Part shown: in pieces, positions 9,630 to 18,681 of the stretch
How positions within the stretch are numbered: the stretch's first letter is position 1
How the letters are laid out: every line of letters begins with the position of its first letter
Source of the DNA: Chloroflexota bacterium
GTDB taxonomy: Bacteria; Chloroflexota; Anaerolineae; Anaerolineales; Anaerolineaceae
Direction: 5' to 3'
DNA: 64,000 nucleotides
Assembly: GCA_004347695.1 (NCBI GenBank)
Contig: SLTK01000007.1
Location: 1 to 64,000, forward strand
The notes under the pieces: generated by a model
Database searches by the model: none
Told to the model about the DNA's origin: nothing
The model's input: only the letters and a program-made list of their open reading frames with translations
Translations under genes and position numbers: made by a program

Positions 9630-11459
9630 TCATCCCGGGTCGGTGAACTGCCGCGCATAGAGCTGGACATACAACGCTCCATGGTCGAGCAGCTCGGCAT
9701 GCGTGCCCTGCTCCACAATTTCTCCATGATCCAGCACGTAAATCCAGTTCGCGTTGCGAACGGTGCTCAGGCGGTGAGCGATGACGATAGCCGTTCGTCC
9801 GTGCAGTAAGCGTTCCAGCGCCTGCTGAATCGTTGCTTCGGTGACGGTATCGATGTTGGCGGTAGCTTCATCCAGTATCAAAATGCGCGGCTGCGCCAGA
9901 ATTGCGCGGGCAATGCTGATCAACTGGCGCTGTCCAACGGATAAATTCACGCCGCCTTCCTGTACACGCGTCTGGTAACCCTTGGGAGACGCGGTTATAA
10001 AGTCATGTGCATTCGCTTGCCGGGCTGCATCTTCAACCGCAGCGTGGCTGGCATTTGGATCGTGGTAACGAATGTTCTCCTCCAGGGTGCGAGGAAACAG
10101 GAAAGGTTCCTGTGATACAACGCACACCTGTCTTCGCAATGAGCTCTGAGTCACCGAACGAATATCGATGCCATCGATACGGATGGCGCCGGACTGGATA
10201 TCGTAGAACCGCGTGAGCAGGTTGGCAATCGAGGTTTTTCCGGCGCCGGTCGGTCCGACCAGCGCCACTGTGCTGCCAGCCTGGATGGTGAAACTGACGT
10301 CATCGATCACCAGCGGAGCATCCGGCTTGTAGCGGAAAACGACATGGTCGAATTCGACTTTGCCACTGATCGGCGGCATTTCTCTCGCTTCCGGCAGATC
10401 GGCGATCTCCACCGGCGTATCCAGCAGCTTGACCACCTGCTCGCCGCCCGCCATGGCGGATTGGAAAGTGGTAAACAGGCGGCTTACTTCTAAAATGGGC
10501 TGGAAGAAGCGAGTCACGTACGAAAGGAACGCCACCATCACCCCCAGCGTCACCGCCTCCGCCAGGACGAAGCGCCCGCCAAACCACAACACAATCGCGG
10601 TAGCCACCATCCCAAGAAATTCGATGGTCGGCAGGAAAATGAACGAAAGTGACATGGCGTTGATATACGCCTTGCGGTTTTCACGGTTGACCCGTTCGAA
10701 GCGCTCCTGCGAGGCTTTCTCCTGCGCAAACGCCTGAATGGCGCGCATCCCGCTGATGTCCTCTGCCAGGTCGCCCACCACGGCTGCAATTTTCGAGCGA
10801 GTCTCGCGGAAGGATGCCCGGGCATAGCGCGAGAAGACCCAGGTCGCCAGAAGGATCAGCGGCAAAACGGTGAAGGTGATCAGCGCCAGCCTGGGACTCA
10901 TGGTCAACATAATGATGATGATGCCTACCAGCACGATCAGGTCGCCGGCCAATGTGATCACGCCCTGCGAAAGCAGTTCGTTGATCTCGGCAACATCGTT
11001 CATTACCCGCGAAACCGTCACCCCAACGATGTGATTGTCGTGGTAGCCCAACTGCAGCCGCTGCAAGTGACGGAACAAATCGCTGCGGATCTTTGCCAGC
11101 ACTTTTTGCCCCACCCACGAGAGCAGGTAGCGCTGACCGGCGCTCACAAAGAACAGAGCAATAAACGAAACGGTGATGATCGCCGCGATGCCCCACAATC
11201 CGCTGGCATCCTTCGGGGTGATGTACTGGTCGATGGCAACCTTGGTCAGGTATGGCGTCAATAGTGTCAACCCGGATTCACCAAGTGTCAAAACCAGCGC
11301 CGCGACCATTTTCCAGGTGTATGGGCGTAAATAGCCCAGCAGGCGGCGGATCACATGCGGATTGAATTTGGCAGTATTCTCCTGGTTGGCGCTGCCGTAA
11401 CGGTCGAGCGCATCCCGCGGGCCCATCCCCGGTGAAACATTCCCGATCGAGAAGCTCAT
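9630..11459 (-). CDS. ABC exporter half-transporter, subunit B (catalytic)
   Basis: 609 residues: six-helix type I exporter membrane domain (about 40-340) followed by a nucleotide-binding domain. Walker A is GPTGAGKTS and Walker B ILILDEATANID keeps the catalytic Glu, but the signature motif is LSVGQRQ instead of LSGGQ. Its start overlaps the stop of the partner at 11456 by 4 bp, so the pair is translationally coupled. The complementary defects in the two subunits fit a heterodimeric exporter with one active and one degenerate ATP site. Substrate (lipid or drug) unknown. Confidence 0.85.
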   Translation of the reverse strand: MSFSIGNVSPGMGPRDALDRYGSANQENTAKFNPHVIRRLLGYLRPYTWKMVAALVLTLGESGLTLLTPYLTKVAIDQYITPKDASGLWGIAAIITVSFIALFFVSAGQRYLLSWVGQKVLAKIRSDLFRHLQRLQLGYHDNHIVGVTVSRVMNDVAEINELLSQGVITLAGDLIVLVGIIIIMLTMSPRLALITFTVLPLILLATWVFSRYARASFRETRSKIAAVVGDLAEDISGMRAIQAFAQEKASQERFERVNRENRKAYINAMSLSFIFLPTIEFLGMVATAIVLWFGGRFVLAEAVTLGVMVAFLSYVTRFFQPILEVSRLFTTFQSAMAGGEQVVKLLDTPVEIADLPEAREMPPISGKVEFDHVVFRYKPDAPLVIDDVSFTIQAGSTVALVGPTGAGKTSIANLLTRFYDIQSGAIRIDGIDIRSVTQSSLRRQVCVVSQEPFLFPRTLEENIRYHDPNASHAAVEDAARQANAHDFITASPKGYQTRVQEGGVNLSVGQRQLISIARAILAQPRILILDEATANIDTVTEATIQQALERLLHGRTAIVIAHRLSTVRNANWIYVLDHGEIVEQGTHAELLDHGALYVQLYARQFTDPG

Positions 11460-13249
11460 GATAGCGTTTCCTTACGCACCAACTGACGGTTGTAAATTTC
11501 GCTGTACAGGCGCGATGAATGGAGCAGCGTCTCATGCGTACCGCTGGCGCTGATTCGTCCCTTCTCCATGACCAGGATTAAATCGGCTTTACGCACCGTG
11601 CTCAGTCGGTGGGCGATCACGAAGGTGGTGCGCCCGTGAATGAGATTCTGGAATGCCAGTTGAATCAGGTGCTCGGTTTCCGCATCCACCGACGCCGTGG
11701 CATCATCCAGGATCAAAATCTTAGGATCGAGCAACAGTGCGCGGGCAATCGCCAGCCGCTGCCGCTGACCGCCGGACAGGGTAACGCCGCGTTCCCCAAT
11801 ACGGGTGTCATATCCCTGCGGGCTGCGGATGATAAATTCGTGCGCCTGGGCAGCTTGCGCAGCATTGACAATATCATCCTCGGTTGCGGTTTCGCTGCCA
11901 AAGGCAATATTCTCACGGAAAGAACCGGCGAACAGGGTGACATCCTGCATGACAATGCCGATCTGGTTGCGCAGCGAATGCAGGGTGACTTTGCGTATAT
12001 CGCTGCCGTCGATCAGGATACGTCCCTCAGTCGGGTCATAAAATCTGGGTATCAGACTGATAATGGTGGATTTTCCGGAGCCGGTCGAGCCTAACAGAGC
12101 CACCGTTTGGCCGGCCTGGACGGTGAAATCAACGCCGGTCAATACTTTTTTGGCACCGTAGCTGAATGAAACGGAATCAAACACCACTCCGCCCTTTATT
12201 TCCTCCATTGGAACGGCTCCGGGTTCATCGCGCACTTCGGAGACGGTATCCAGCGTGTCAAAGATGCGTTCGGCTGCCGACCCGGCAATCGCCACCGCCG
12301 GGATGATCATGCCCAGGCGCCGGACAGGTTCGATCAGTTGTCCCAGATAGGTGATAAAAGCAATGATCTGGCCAATAGTCAATTGACCGCTAATGACCTG
12401 GGAACCGCCATACAGAATGATGGCGACCGTGCCCATGTTGGCGATCAAGAACAATAGTGGCAAATTGACCGCCTGCAGTTGCGCAGACCGGACTGATAAT
12501 TCGAACCAACGGTCGTTTTCACAGTCAAAGCGCTTGATCTCGGCGTCTTCCTGTACATAAGCTTTCACCTCGCGCATGCCGCGCAGGTTTTGTTCGACGG
12601 CGGTCGTCAATCCCGCCAACTGCTTTTGCAACAGCAGTGAAAGGGGACGGAAGCGGGAACCAAAATGCAGCGCGCGGTAAACCAGCACCGGCATGGTCAA
12701 CAAAACCAGCAGGCCCAGCTTCCAGTCCATGACCAACATGACAACCGCAGTAACAATCAATAACAGCGCGCCATCCAGAATGCGGATGGTTGCGCGCCCG
12801 GTCAGAAAACGGATGCGTTCAACATCCTGGACGGCGCGGGAAAGCAGTTCCCCGGTCTCGGATTGGTCGTGGAAGGAAAACGATAGTTGAGTTAACTTTT
12901 TTTGGATTGCATTGCGCAGATCGAAGGCCACATTTTGTGATGCGACCTCGCTCAACGTTCCCTCGAAATAATTCAGCACCCCTTTGACCAGGGTCAGCCC
13001 GAGCAGCGCCAGCACCGACCAGGTTAAAACCTTCGGCTGGTTTCCTTCCACCCCCCTATCGATGATCCAACGGATGAACTGCGGGATCAAAGTGTTCAAT
13101 CCCAAAATAACCAGCAGCGAGGCATACGCCCCCGCGGTCTGCTTCCAGTATGGACGAAGATAGCCGTAAACCCGCCAAAGCAATTGGAAAAGCGGAACGG
13201 AGGTCGGTTGAATTTTGGGAAGGGAGATCGTTGTCTTTTCCGCAGTCAT
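11456..13249 (-). CDS. ABC exporter half-transporter, subunit A (degenerate site)
   Basis: 597 residues with an exporter membrane domain and a nucleotide-binding domain. Walker A GSTGSGKST and signature LSGGQRQ are intact, but Walker B reads ILILDDATASVD: the catalytic Glu is Asp. This is the known arrangement of TM287/288- and BmrCD-type heterodimers, where the Asp-bearing Walker B pairs with the altered signature of the partner (LSVGQ at 9630-11459). First gene of the two-gene operon. Confidence 0.85.
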   Translation of the reverse strand: MTAEKTTISLPKIQPTSVPLFQLLWRVYGYLRPYWKQTAGAYASLLVILGLNTLIPQFIRWIIDRGVEGNQPKVLTWSVLALLGLTLVKGVLNYFEGTLSEVASQNVAFDLRNAIQKKLTQLSFSFHDQSETGELLSRAVQDVERIRFLTGRATIRILDGALLLIVTAVVMLVMDWKLGLLVLLTMPVLVYRALHFGSRFRPLSLLLQKQLAGLTTAVEQNLRGMREVKAYVQEDAEIKRFDCENDRWFELSVRSAQLQAVNLPLLFLIANMGTVAIILYGGSQVISGQLTIGQIIAFITYLGQLIEPVRRLGMIIPAVAIAGSAAERIFDTLDTVSEVRDEPGAVPMEEIKGGVVFDSVSFSYGAKKVLTGVDFTVQAGQTVALLGSTGSGKSTIISLIPRFYDPTEGRILIDGSDIRKVTLHSLRNQIGIVMQDVTLFAGSFRENIAFGSETATEDDIVNAAQAAQAHEFIIRSPQGYDTRIGERGVTLSGGQRQRLAIARALLLDPKILILDDATASVDAETEHLIQLAFQNLIHGRTTFVIAHRLSTVRKADLILVMEKGRISASGTHETLLHSSRLYSEIYNRQLVRKETLS

Positions 13250-13485
13250 GGATTGCCTGAATACCTGATGGCATTATCTCACAATCTCGTTGGCGGAAAA
13301 ACACAATAACCAGGGATAAAGATCATACGGATGGGGTTGGCCCGGAACAAATAAGATGGCTGAGTATGTCAACCAGACTCGGCTCTCTTTGGAGGGTGTC
13401 CCCATTCATCTATAAGGGGATTCCAGAGCGCCCGGTAATCGCCGGCTGCCAGCCTCTTTTGACTTCGATCTTGGTTTACGGAACC

Positions 13486-14391
13486 TCAGCTTGACCCGTG
13501 GTTGTAGTGCAGCCGGATAAAGGCTTCCACTTCAGCCAGCGGGCGATCAAAAGGCCCGGCTGTTTCCACCTTAAGGCTGGTCACTGCCGCCGCCCACTTT
13601 CCGGCATCCGCCGGCAGCAGACTCAGACGCATGGAAGCATATGAGCCAAGGCAGGTATCCCCGCGCCCACTGCGGCCTGACTGGGATCGTGAGTGGAATT
13701 TGTAGTGATGAAATTTACCTTCAGCATGAATTAAAACCCCCTCACTGTGGGTCAGGACGATTTCCTTCGCGCCAAGGTCGGCGTAGAATTTTGCCGCTTT
13801 TTCGATATCCGTCTCTCCGGTCAGAAATTGGGCCTCGACCGCATCCGATTTTAGAATATCCAGATTTCTCAAAACCCGCCCCATATCCTCCCAGGGTTCA
13901 TACACCAGCGTTTCTCCGCGCAGCACCCGCACAAACCCCTGAACATCCGCTGCCAGAATGACCCCATCTCGTTTCCGCATCGCTTCAAAAAACTCCGGCT
14001 CTACCTCTCCGCGGATGCTTGGGCTGACGGTGATGGCTTTGGCTTCCAGCCCGTCCAGGTGTTCAGCCCGGATCGTCCCGCCGATTGCTTTAACGTATAA
14101 ATTGCGTTTATCAACATCGTGGGTTTTATATTCAAGCGTCATCAACGTCGATGCCGGTGAATAAAACGGGTAACAGTCGATCCCCCTTGACCGGATGGCA
14201 CCCACTACATGGGCATCCTCCCTGGCTAACCGGGTCACAACCGCCGCCTTAATTCCCAGACGCGCCCCGGCATTTGCAGCATAATTCATCCCGCCGCCAT
14301 CTGCATAGCATGTGCCGTCCGGTGTGATGATGGTGTCCTTGGTGTAGTTTCCGGCAAAAATGATGTCATGATGCTTCGGTGAAGTTGTCAT
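13486..14391 (-). CDS. PfkB-family kinase, possibly inositol kinase
   Basis: 301 residues of the ribokinase/PfkB fold. An N-terminal substrate-lid segment with GGGMNYAANAGARLG and a C-terminal anion hole GRGDTCLGSY (catalytic Asp) are visible; the usual GAGD is GRGD here, a variant I associate with the TM0415/myo-inositol kinase branch. It is divergent from the LacI regulator of the inositol operon. The Thermotoga inositol locus also contains a PfkB kinase, so an inositol or keto-sugar acid kinase is the best guess; other sugars remain possible. Confidence 0.7.
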   Translation of the reverse strand: MTTSPKHHDIIFAGNYTKDTIITPDGTCYADGGGMNYAANAGARLGIKAAVVTRLAREDAHVVGAIRSRGIDCYPFYSPASTLMTLEYKTHDVDKRNLYVKAIGGTIRAEHLDGLEAKAITVSPSIRGEVEPEFFEAMRKRDGVILAADVQGFVRVLRGETLVYEPWEDMGRVLRNLDILKSDAVEAQFLTGETDIEKAAKFYADLGAKEIVLTHSEGVLIHAEGKFHHYKFHSRSQSGRSGRGDTCLGSYASMRLSLLPADAGKWAAAVTSLKVETAGPFDRPLAEVEAFIRLHYNHGSS

Positions 14392-14501
14392 GGATTTCTT
14401 CCTGAAATAAGTGGCTTACCGCCGGGATTGGGGTAATAATCAACCAGTATATACCACATGCCCTTAATCCAGTAGTGGAGATGGTTACCAGCCATGCCAG
14501 G

Positions 14502-14557
14502 TTGACTTTTTTCCCGATCCTGTGTAAACTATGAACAGCGTGATGCACACGTGTGCA
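14502..14557 (+). promoter_or_regulatory. Sigma-70 promoter and LacI-type operator of the inositol locus
   Basis: TTGACT (14502-14507) and TAAACT (14525-14530) are 17 bp apart, a good housekeeping promoter. The 14-bp perfect palindrome TGCACACGTGTGCA (14544-14557), with the central CG and TG/CA ends typical of LacI-family operators, lies at the expected transcription start, 19 bp before the regulator's ATG. It would fit autorepression; the divergent kinase may share control. Confidence 0.7.
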
Positions 14558-14576
14558 GACCGGGTTACTTTTCCCC

Positions 14577-15614
14577 ATGACTACGACAATTAAGGACATA
14601 GCCAAACGCACCGGGGTGTCGCACTCCACCGTATCCCGCGCCCTGCGCGGCGATCCTTTGATTTCCTTCGAGACCGCCAAACGCATCCGGCAGGCTGCCA
14701 AGGAGATGGCTTACCTGCCCAGTGCGGCTGCCCGCAGCCTGAAAACGAACCGTTCCCAGGTGTTGGGGGTGATCGTCAGCAGCATCGACGATCCTTTTTT
14801 CAGTGAAATCGTGTTTGGCATCGAGGAAGCCGCTCAGGAAGCCGGTTACCGGTTGTTCATCGCCGCTTCGCAGCACGATCCGGCGCGGGAACAAAAAATT
14901 ATTCAGGCAATGATGGAACACCGCACCGATGGTGTGATTATTTGCTCCTCGTCCTTTTCCTCCGACCAGGGCCGCCAGTTACTGGAATACGGCTTCCCGA
15001 TCGTGGTGGTCAACCACCAGGGCGCCGAAAATTTTCATTACTCGATCTTTCATGATGACATAAACGGCAGCCGCCAGATCACCCGCCACCTGATCGATCT
15101 TGGCCACCGTAAAGTCGCCTACCTGGGCAATTCGCTCTCGGGCCGCACCACCCTGGACCGCCTGGCGGGTTTCCAGGCTGAAATGCAGGCGGCTGGCCTG
15201 ACCATACCCGATGAGTATGTTCATCATGTGGCAGGTAACAGCCCGCAGTTCGGCATGGACGGCTCGAATTACCTCCTCAACCTGAAACAGCCCCCCACCG
15301 CAATTGTGTGTTTCAACGACATGCTGGCGATTGGGGTGTTGAAATGTTGCCGGCAGGCCGGGTTGAACGTCCCTGACGACATTTCGGTCACCGGATTCGA
15401 CAACATCACCTTTTCCGCTTACACCCATCCTCCCCTGACCACTTTTGACCAACCCAAGCAGTCCATCGGGAGCGAGGCCGCGAGGCTGCTGCTCGATCTG
15501 CTGGATGCTAACCCGAACGGCGCCGTATTCCAACCCAAAGAAATCGTCCTCAAAGGCAGGCTGTTGGTGCGTGATTCCACCGCCGTCCCGTCTGCGGTAC
15601 GTAATACGCTCTAA
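14577..15614 (+). CDS. LacI-family transcriptional regulator of the inositol locus
   Basis: 345 residues. The helix-turn-helix begins at the very N-terminus (TIKDIAKRTGVSHSTVSRAL), followed by the hinge and a periplasmic-binding-protein-like effector domain (VIVSSIDDPFFSEI onward). Start chosen at ATG 14577 because the domain begins there; a GTG at 14553 would add eight residues and overlap the operator. It is followed 41 bp later by the catabolic genes. The effector is inferred to be an inositol or a pathway intermediate. Confidence 0.85.
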   Translation: MTTTIKDIAKRTGVSHSTVSRALRGDPLISFETAKRIRQAAKEMAYLPSAAARSLKTNRSQVLGVIVSSIDDPFFSEIVFGIEEAAQEAGYRLFIAASQHDPAREQKIIQAMMEHRTDGVIICSSSFSSDQGRQLLEYGFPIVVVNHQGAENFHYSIFHDDINGSRQITRHLIDLGHRKVAYLGNSLSGRTTLDRLAGFQAEMQAAGLTIPDEYVHHVAGNSPQFGMDGSNYLLNLKQPPTAIVCFNDMLAIGVLKCCRQAGLNVPDDISVTGFDNITFSAYTHPPLTTFDQPKQSIGSEAARLLLDLLDANPNGAVFQPKEIVLKGRLLVRDSTAVPSAVRNTL

Positions 15615-15655
15615 AGTTTTCGCGCGCAAATTAATTCCCGTCAAGGAGAAGCAAT

Positions 15656-16699
15656 ATGGATACAATGAAAGCACTGGTTATGAAAGATGTCGGCCGCATC
15701 GAGTTTGAGCAGCGGCCAATTCCACATGTCAAAGACCCCGATGATGTGGTCATCAAAATCCATGCGGTCGGGATTTGCGGCAGCGACGTCAAGATCGTCG
15801 AAGGCAAACACCATTTCAAACCCAACACCGTGCTCGGGCATGAATTCTGCGGCGAGATCGTGGAGGTCGGGTCGCATGTGCATCACATGAAAATCGGTGA
15901 CCGGGTTGCGGTGGACAACAACATCCGCTGCGGGTTTTGCGATTTCTGCCGCATGGGATTGACCAGCCAGTGTGTGGACATCAAAACCAGCGCGCTGGGC
16001 GTGATGCGCGACGGCGGTTACGCCGAGTACACCATTGTGCCGGAAAAGCAGTGCTTTGTCCTGCCGGACGAAATCGACGACGTCCTGGGAACGCAGGTGG
16101 AAACCCTGGCAACGGTGGTCAACGGGATGAACACGCTGCAAATGCTGCCCTATGATTACGTGATGGTGATCGGATTTGGTCCCATTGGCTACCTGTTCAG
16201 CCAGTTCGCCAGGAATATTGCTGCCAAGGTGGCGGTTACGGAAATTGACCCCTTCCGCATCGAAGTCGCCAGACAGTGCGGGCTGACCGTCTGGAATCCG
16301 GAAGAAGTCAACGTGGTTGACAAAATCAACGAGTTTACCTACGGGCGCAAGGCGGATATTGTCATCGAAGCCACAGGCAACGACCTGGCGACCGCCCTGC
16401 AATGCGTCACCCCTGGCGGTAAAGTGCTGCCGTTCGGCATGGACTCGAGCATCACCACCACGGTCGTTCCGAATGAGATTACCCGTTGGGCGACCAAGAT
16501 TTTAGGCCTTTATCTCGGGCAGAACACCATGGTTCCGTCCATTCGCATCTTCCGTGAAAATCGCTTGAACATGGGGCCTTTCTTCACCAAAGTGATCTCG
16601 CTGGATGACGGCATAAAGGCTTTCGAGTACCTGGGCCTGGATATAAAGACCCTGGATCGCATCCCGAAACAGGCCATGAAGATTGTGATGAAACCGTAA
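15656..16699 (+). CDS. Zn-dependent medium-chain polyol dehydrogenase
   Basis: 347 residues of the MDR family. Catalytic zinc ligands are in GICGSD and GHEFCGE; the structural zinc motif is CGFCDFCRMGLTSQC. The NAD-binding Rossmann motif is GFGPIG near residue 175. AAGGAG lies 7 bp upstream of the ATG. It oxidises a polyol or keto-polyol; with IolG next to it and an IolM-like paralogue at 22557 in the same run, an inositol or inosose is a likely substrate, but threonine/sorbitol-type activity cannot be excluded. Confidence 0.75.
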   Translation: MDTMKALVMKDVGRIEFEQRPIPHVKDPDDVVIKIHAVGICGSDVKIVEGKHHFKPNTVLGHEFCGEIVEVGSHVHHMKIGDRVAVDNNIRCGFCDFCRMGLTSQCVDIKTSALGVMRDGGYAEYTIVPEKQCFVLPDEIDDVLGTQVETLATVVNGMNTLQMLPYDYVMVIGFGPIGYLFSQFARNIAAKVAVTEIDPFRIEVARQCGLTVWNPEEVNVVDKINEFTYGRKADIVIEATGNDLATALQCVTPGGKVLPFGMDSSITTTVVPNEITRWATKILGLYLGQNTMVPSIRIFRENRLNMGPFFTKVISLDDGIKAFEYLGLDIKTLDRIPKQAMKIVMKP

Positions 16700-16759
16700 T
16701 TAACGCACCAACTGGGATTTGACCCCTTTTCCACGCTGGAAAGGGAGGAGGATTTATTC

Positions 16760-17779
16760 GTGACACGAAAAGTAAACATCGCTGTTATTGGAACGGGACG
16801 GATGGGCAGTGTGCACGTCGCCAACCTGGTGCGCCAGATCCCCGCAGCAAATTTAACTGCCATCTGCGACATCCGCCTGGAAGTTGCTCAGGCAGTAGCA
16901 GACAACCTGGGTATTCAACGCGTGGTGAAGGATTACCATGAGCTGCTGGCGGATCCCTCGATTGAGGCGGTGCTCATCGCAACCAGCACCGACACCCACG
17001 CTATGATCATCAAAGACGCGGCGGCGGCCGGCAAGCATATCTTCTGTGAAAAACCGCTGGCGCTTGACTTGAAGGACATCGATGATGCGTTGGCAGTGGT
17101 CAACCAATCGAAGGTCAAGCTGCAAGTGGGCTTCAACCGCCGCTTCGACAAAAGTTTCCAGCGCGTCCATCAGATCGTGGCATCCGGCGAAATTGGCAGG
17201 CCGTGCATGGTGCATGTTATCAGCCGTGACCCGGAATCACCCTCGATTGAGTACCTGCGCACCTCCGGCGGCATGTTCCTCGACATGACCATCCACGACT
17301 TTGATATGGTGCGCTTCCAGGTCGGCGAAGTGGAAGAACTCTACGTCATGGGCAACGTGCTCATCACCCCGGAAATCCGTGAGTTTGGCGATCTGGATAC
17401 AACCATCGTTTCGCTCAAGTTTGCCAACGGCGCAGTAGGTACGATTGACAACAGCCGTCAGGCGGTTTATGGCTATGACCAGCGCCTGGAGGTGCTTTGT
17501 AGCGATGGTGCAGCCATCGCCAACAACGAAGTCGAAACGACCATCACCAAGGGCGACCGCGGCGGCTTCCACAGCGCCAAATTGCCGCATTTCTTCATGC
17601 AGCGCTATGCGTCCTGCTATGTTGAGGAAGTCCGCCAATTCGTGGAATGCGTGCAGGAAGATAAACCGACCCCCGTCACCGGGCGTGACGGACTCATGGC
17701 AGTAGTGCTGGGTCAGGCGGCCTGGAAATCATTTCGCGAAAAACGGCCGGTCAAAATCAGTGAATTTGACCGGGTTTAA
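16760..17779 (+). CDS. iolG: Inositol 2-dehydrogenase (Gfo/Idh/MocA family)
   Basis: 339 residues, GTG start with a strong GGGAGGAGG upstream. Rossmann motif VIGTGRMGSVHVANL at the N-terminus, CEKPLALDL at about residue 95 (catalytic Lys) and DMTIHDFDM (catalytic Asp/His) about residue 175 match IolG. It converts myo-inositol to scyllo-inosose with NAD+, the first step of inositol breakdown. Context with IolM-, IolN- and IolO-like genes downstream supports this choice over other Gfo/Idh enzymes. Confidence 0.8.
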   Translation: MTRKVNIAVIGTGRMGSVHVANLVRQIPAANLTAICDIRLEVAQAVADNLGIQRVVKDYHELLADPSIEAVLIATSTDTHAMIIKDAAAAGKHIFCEKPLALDLKDIDDALAVVNQSKVKLQVGFNRRFDKSFQRVHQIVASGEIGRPCMVHVISRDPESPSIEYLRTSGGMFLDMTIHDFDMVRFQVGEVEELYVMGNVLITPEIREFGDLDTTIVSLKFANGAVGTIDNSRQAVYGYDQRLEVLCSDGAAIANNEVETTITKGDRGGFHSAKLPHFFMQRYASCYVEEVRQFVECVQEDKPTPVTGRDGLMAVVLGQAAWKSFREKRPVKISEFDRV

Positions 17780-17820
17780 CTTCGCCCTGTTGCGCAATCA
17801 AAAAGAAAAAGGCCTGATTT

Positions 17821-18654
17821 ATGAAACTGGGTTTTCACGGCGCCACCACCATGACCTCCGATCTGGTTACCGATGTCGAAATCAGCGCACGGGCCGGTTT
17901 TAGCGGGCTGGAGGTCTGGGCTGAAAAAGTCGATCAATACCTGCTGGACCACTCGCCCGCTGAGTTAAACGCTTTATTCGCCCGCCATAACATTACGCCG
18001 CTGGCGCTGGATGCAATCGTATTTATCGGTTTTCGCGGCCAGGAATACCCACAAATTCAGGCCCGCTGCCGGGAACTAAGCGCCATCGCTCAAGCCATCC
18101 ACTGCCCGACGATCGTCGTGGTGGCCGGCCCCCTGCCTGACCGCGAGGTGAGTTGGGATGAAGTTGTAACGGAATACGTAAGTGTCCTGCGCGACCTTGG
18201 CAGTATTGCCGGGTCTTACGGCGTGAAGCTGGCTTTCGAGTTCCTGGGTTTTGGCTGGACCTCGGTGCGCACCCCGCGCGGCGCGTATGAAATCATCCAA
18301 AAAACCGTCCGGGAGAACATCGGCATGTCCTTCGACGCCGCCCACTTCTACGGCGGCGGTGGGCTGCTGGAAGAACTGGATGCCGTCGATCCCGCGCGCA
18401 TCTTTGCCTTTCACCTGGATGACCTGCATGATGCGCCCAAAGAAGCTTTCTCCGACAGCATTCGCATCTTTCCCGGTGAAGGCGTGGTGCCGCTGCACGC
18501 CATTTGCGGCCGGCTCAAGGCGATCGGCTACGACGGACCCTGTTCGATTGAGTTGTTCCGGCCTGAATACTGGCAGCAGGACCCCTTCGAAGTCGCACGA
18601 AAAGCCAGAAATGCAGCGCTGCAAATCCTGAAACCCCACTTTTCCATTGAGTAA
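17821..18654 (+). CDS. Sugar isomerase/epimerase (IolE/IolI-like TIM barrel)
   Basis: 277 residues of the AP-endonuclease-2/xylose-isomerase-like fold. Metal ligands appear in LAFEFLGFG (Glu), SFDAAHFY (Asp, His), FHLDDLHD (His) and SIELFRPEY (Glu). It probably isomerises or dehydrates a keto-inositol or sugar acid. The Thermotoga-type route does not need IolE, so its role beside IolM/N/O homologues is open: inosose isomerase (IolI) is one option. Confidence 0.7.
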   Translation: MKLGFHGATTMTSDLVTDVEISARAGFSGLEVWAEKVDQYLLDHSPAELNALFARHNITPLALDAIVFIGFRGQEYPQIQARCRELSAIAQAIHCPTIVVVAGPLPDREVSWDEVVTEYVSVLRDLGSIAGSYGVKLAFEFLGFGWTSVRTPRGAYEIIQKTVRENIGMSFDAAHFYGGGGLLEELDAVDPARIFAFHLDDLHDAPKEAFSDSIRIFPGEGVVPLHAICGRLKAIGYDGPCSIELFRPEYWQQDPFEVARKARNAALQILKPHFSIE

Positions 18655-18681
18655 CAACATATCCGTTTACGGGAATATAAC

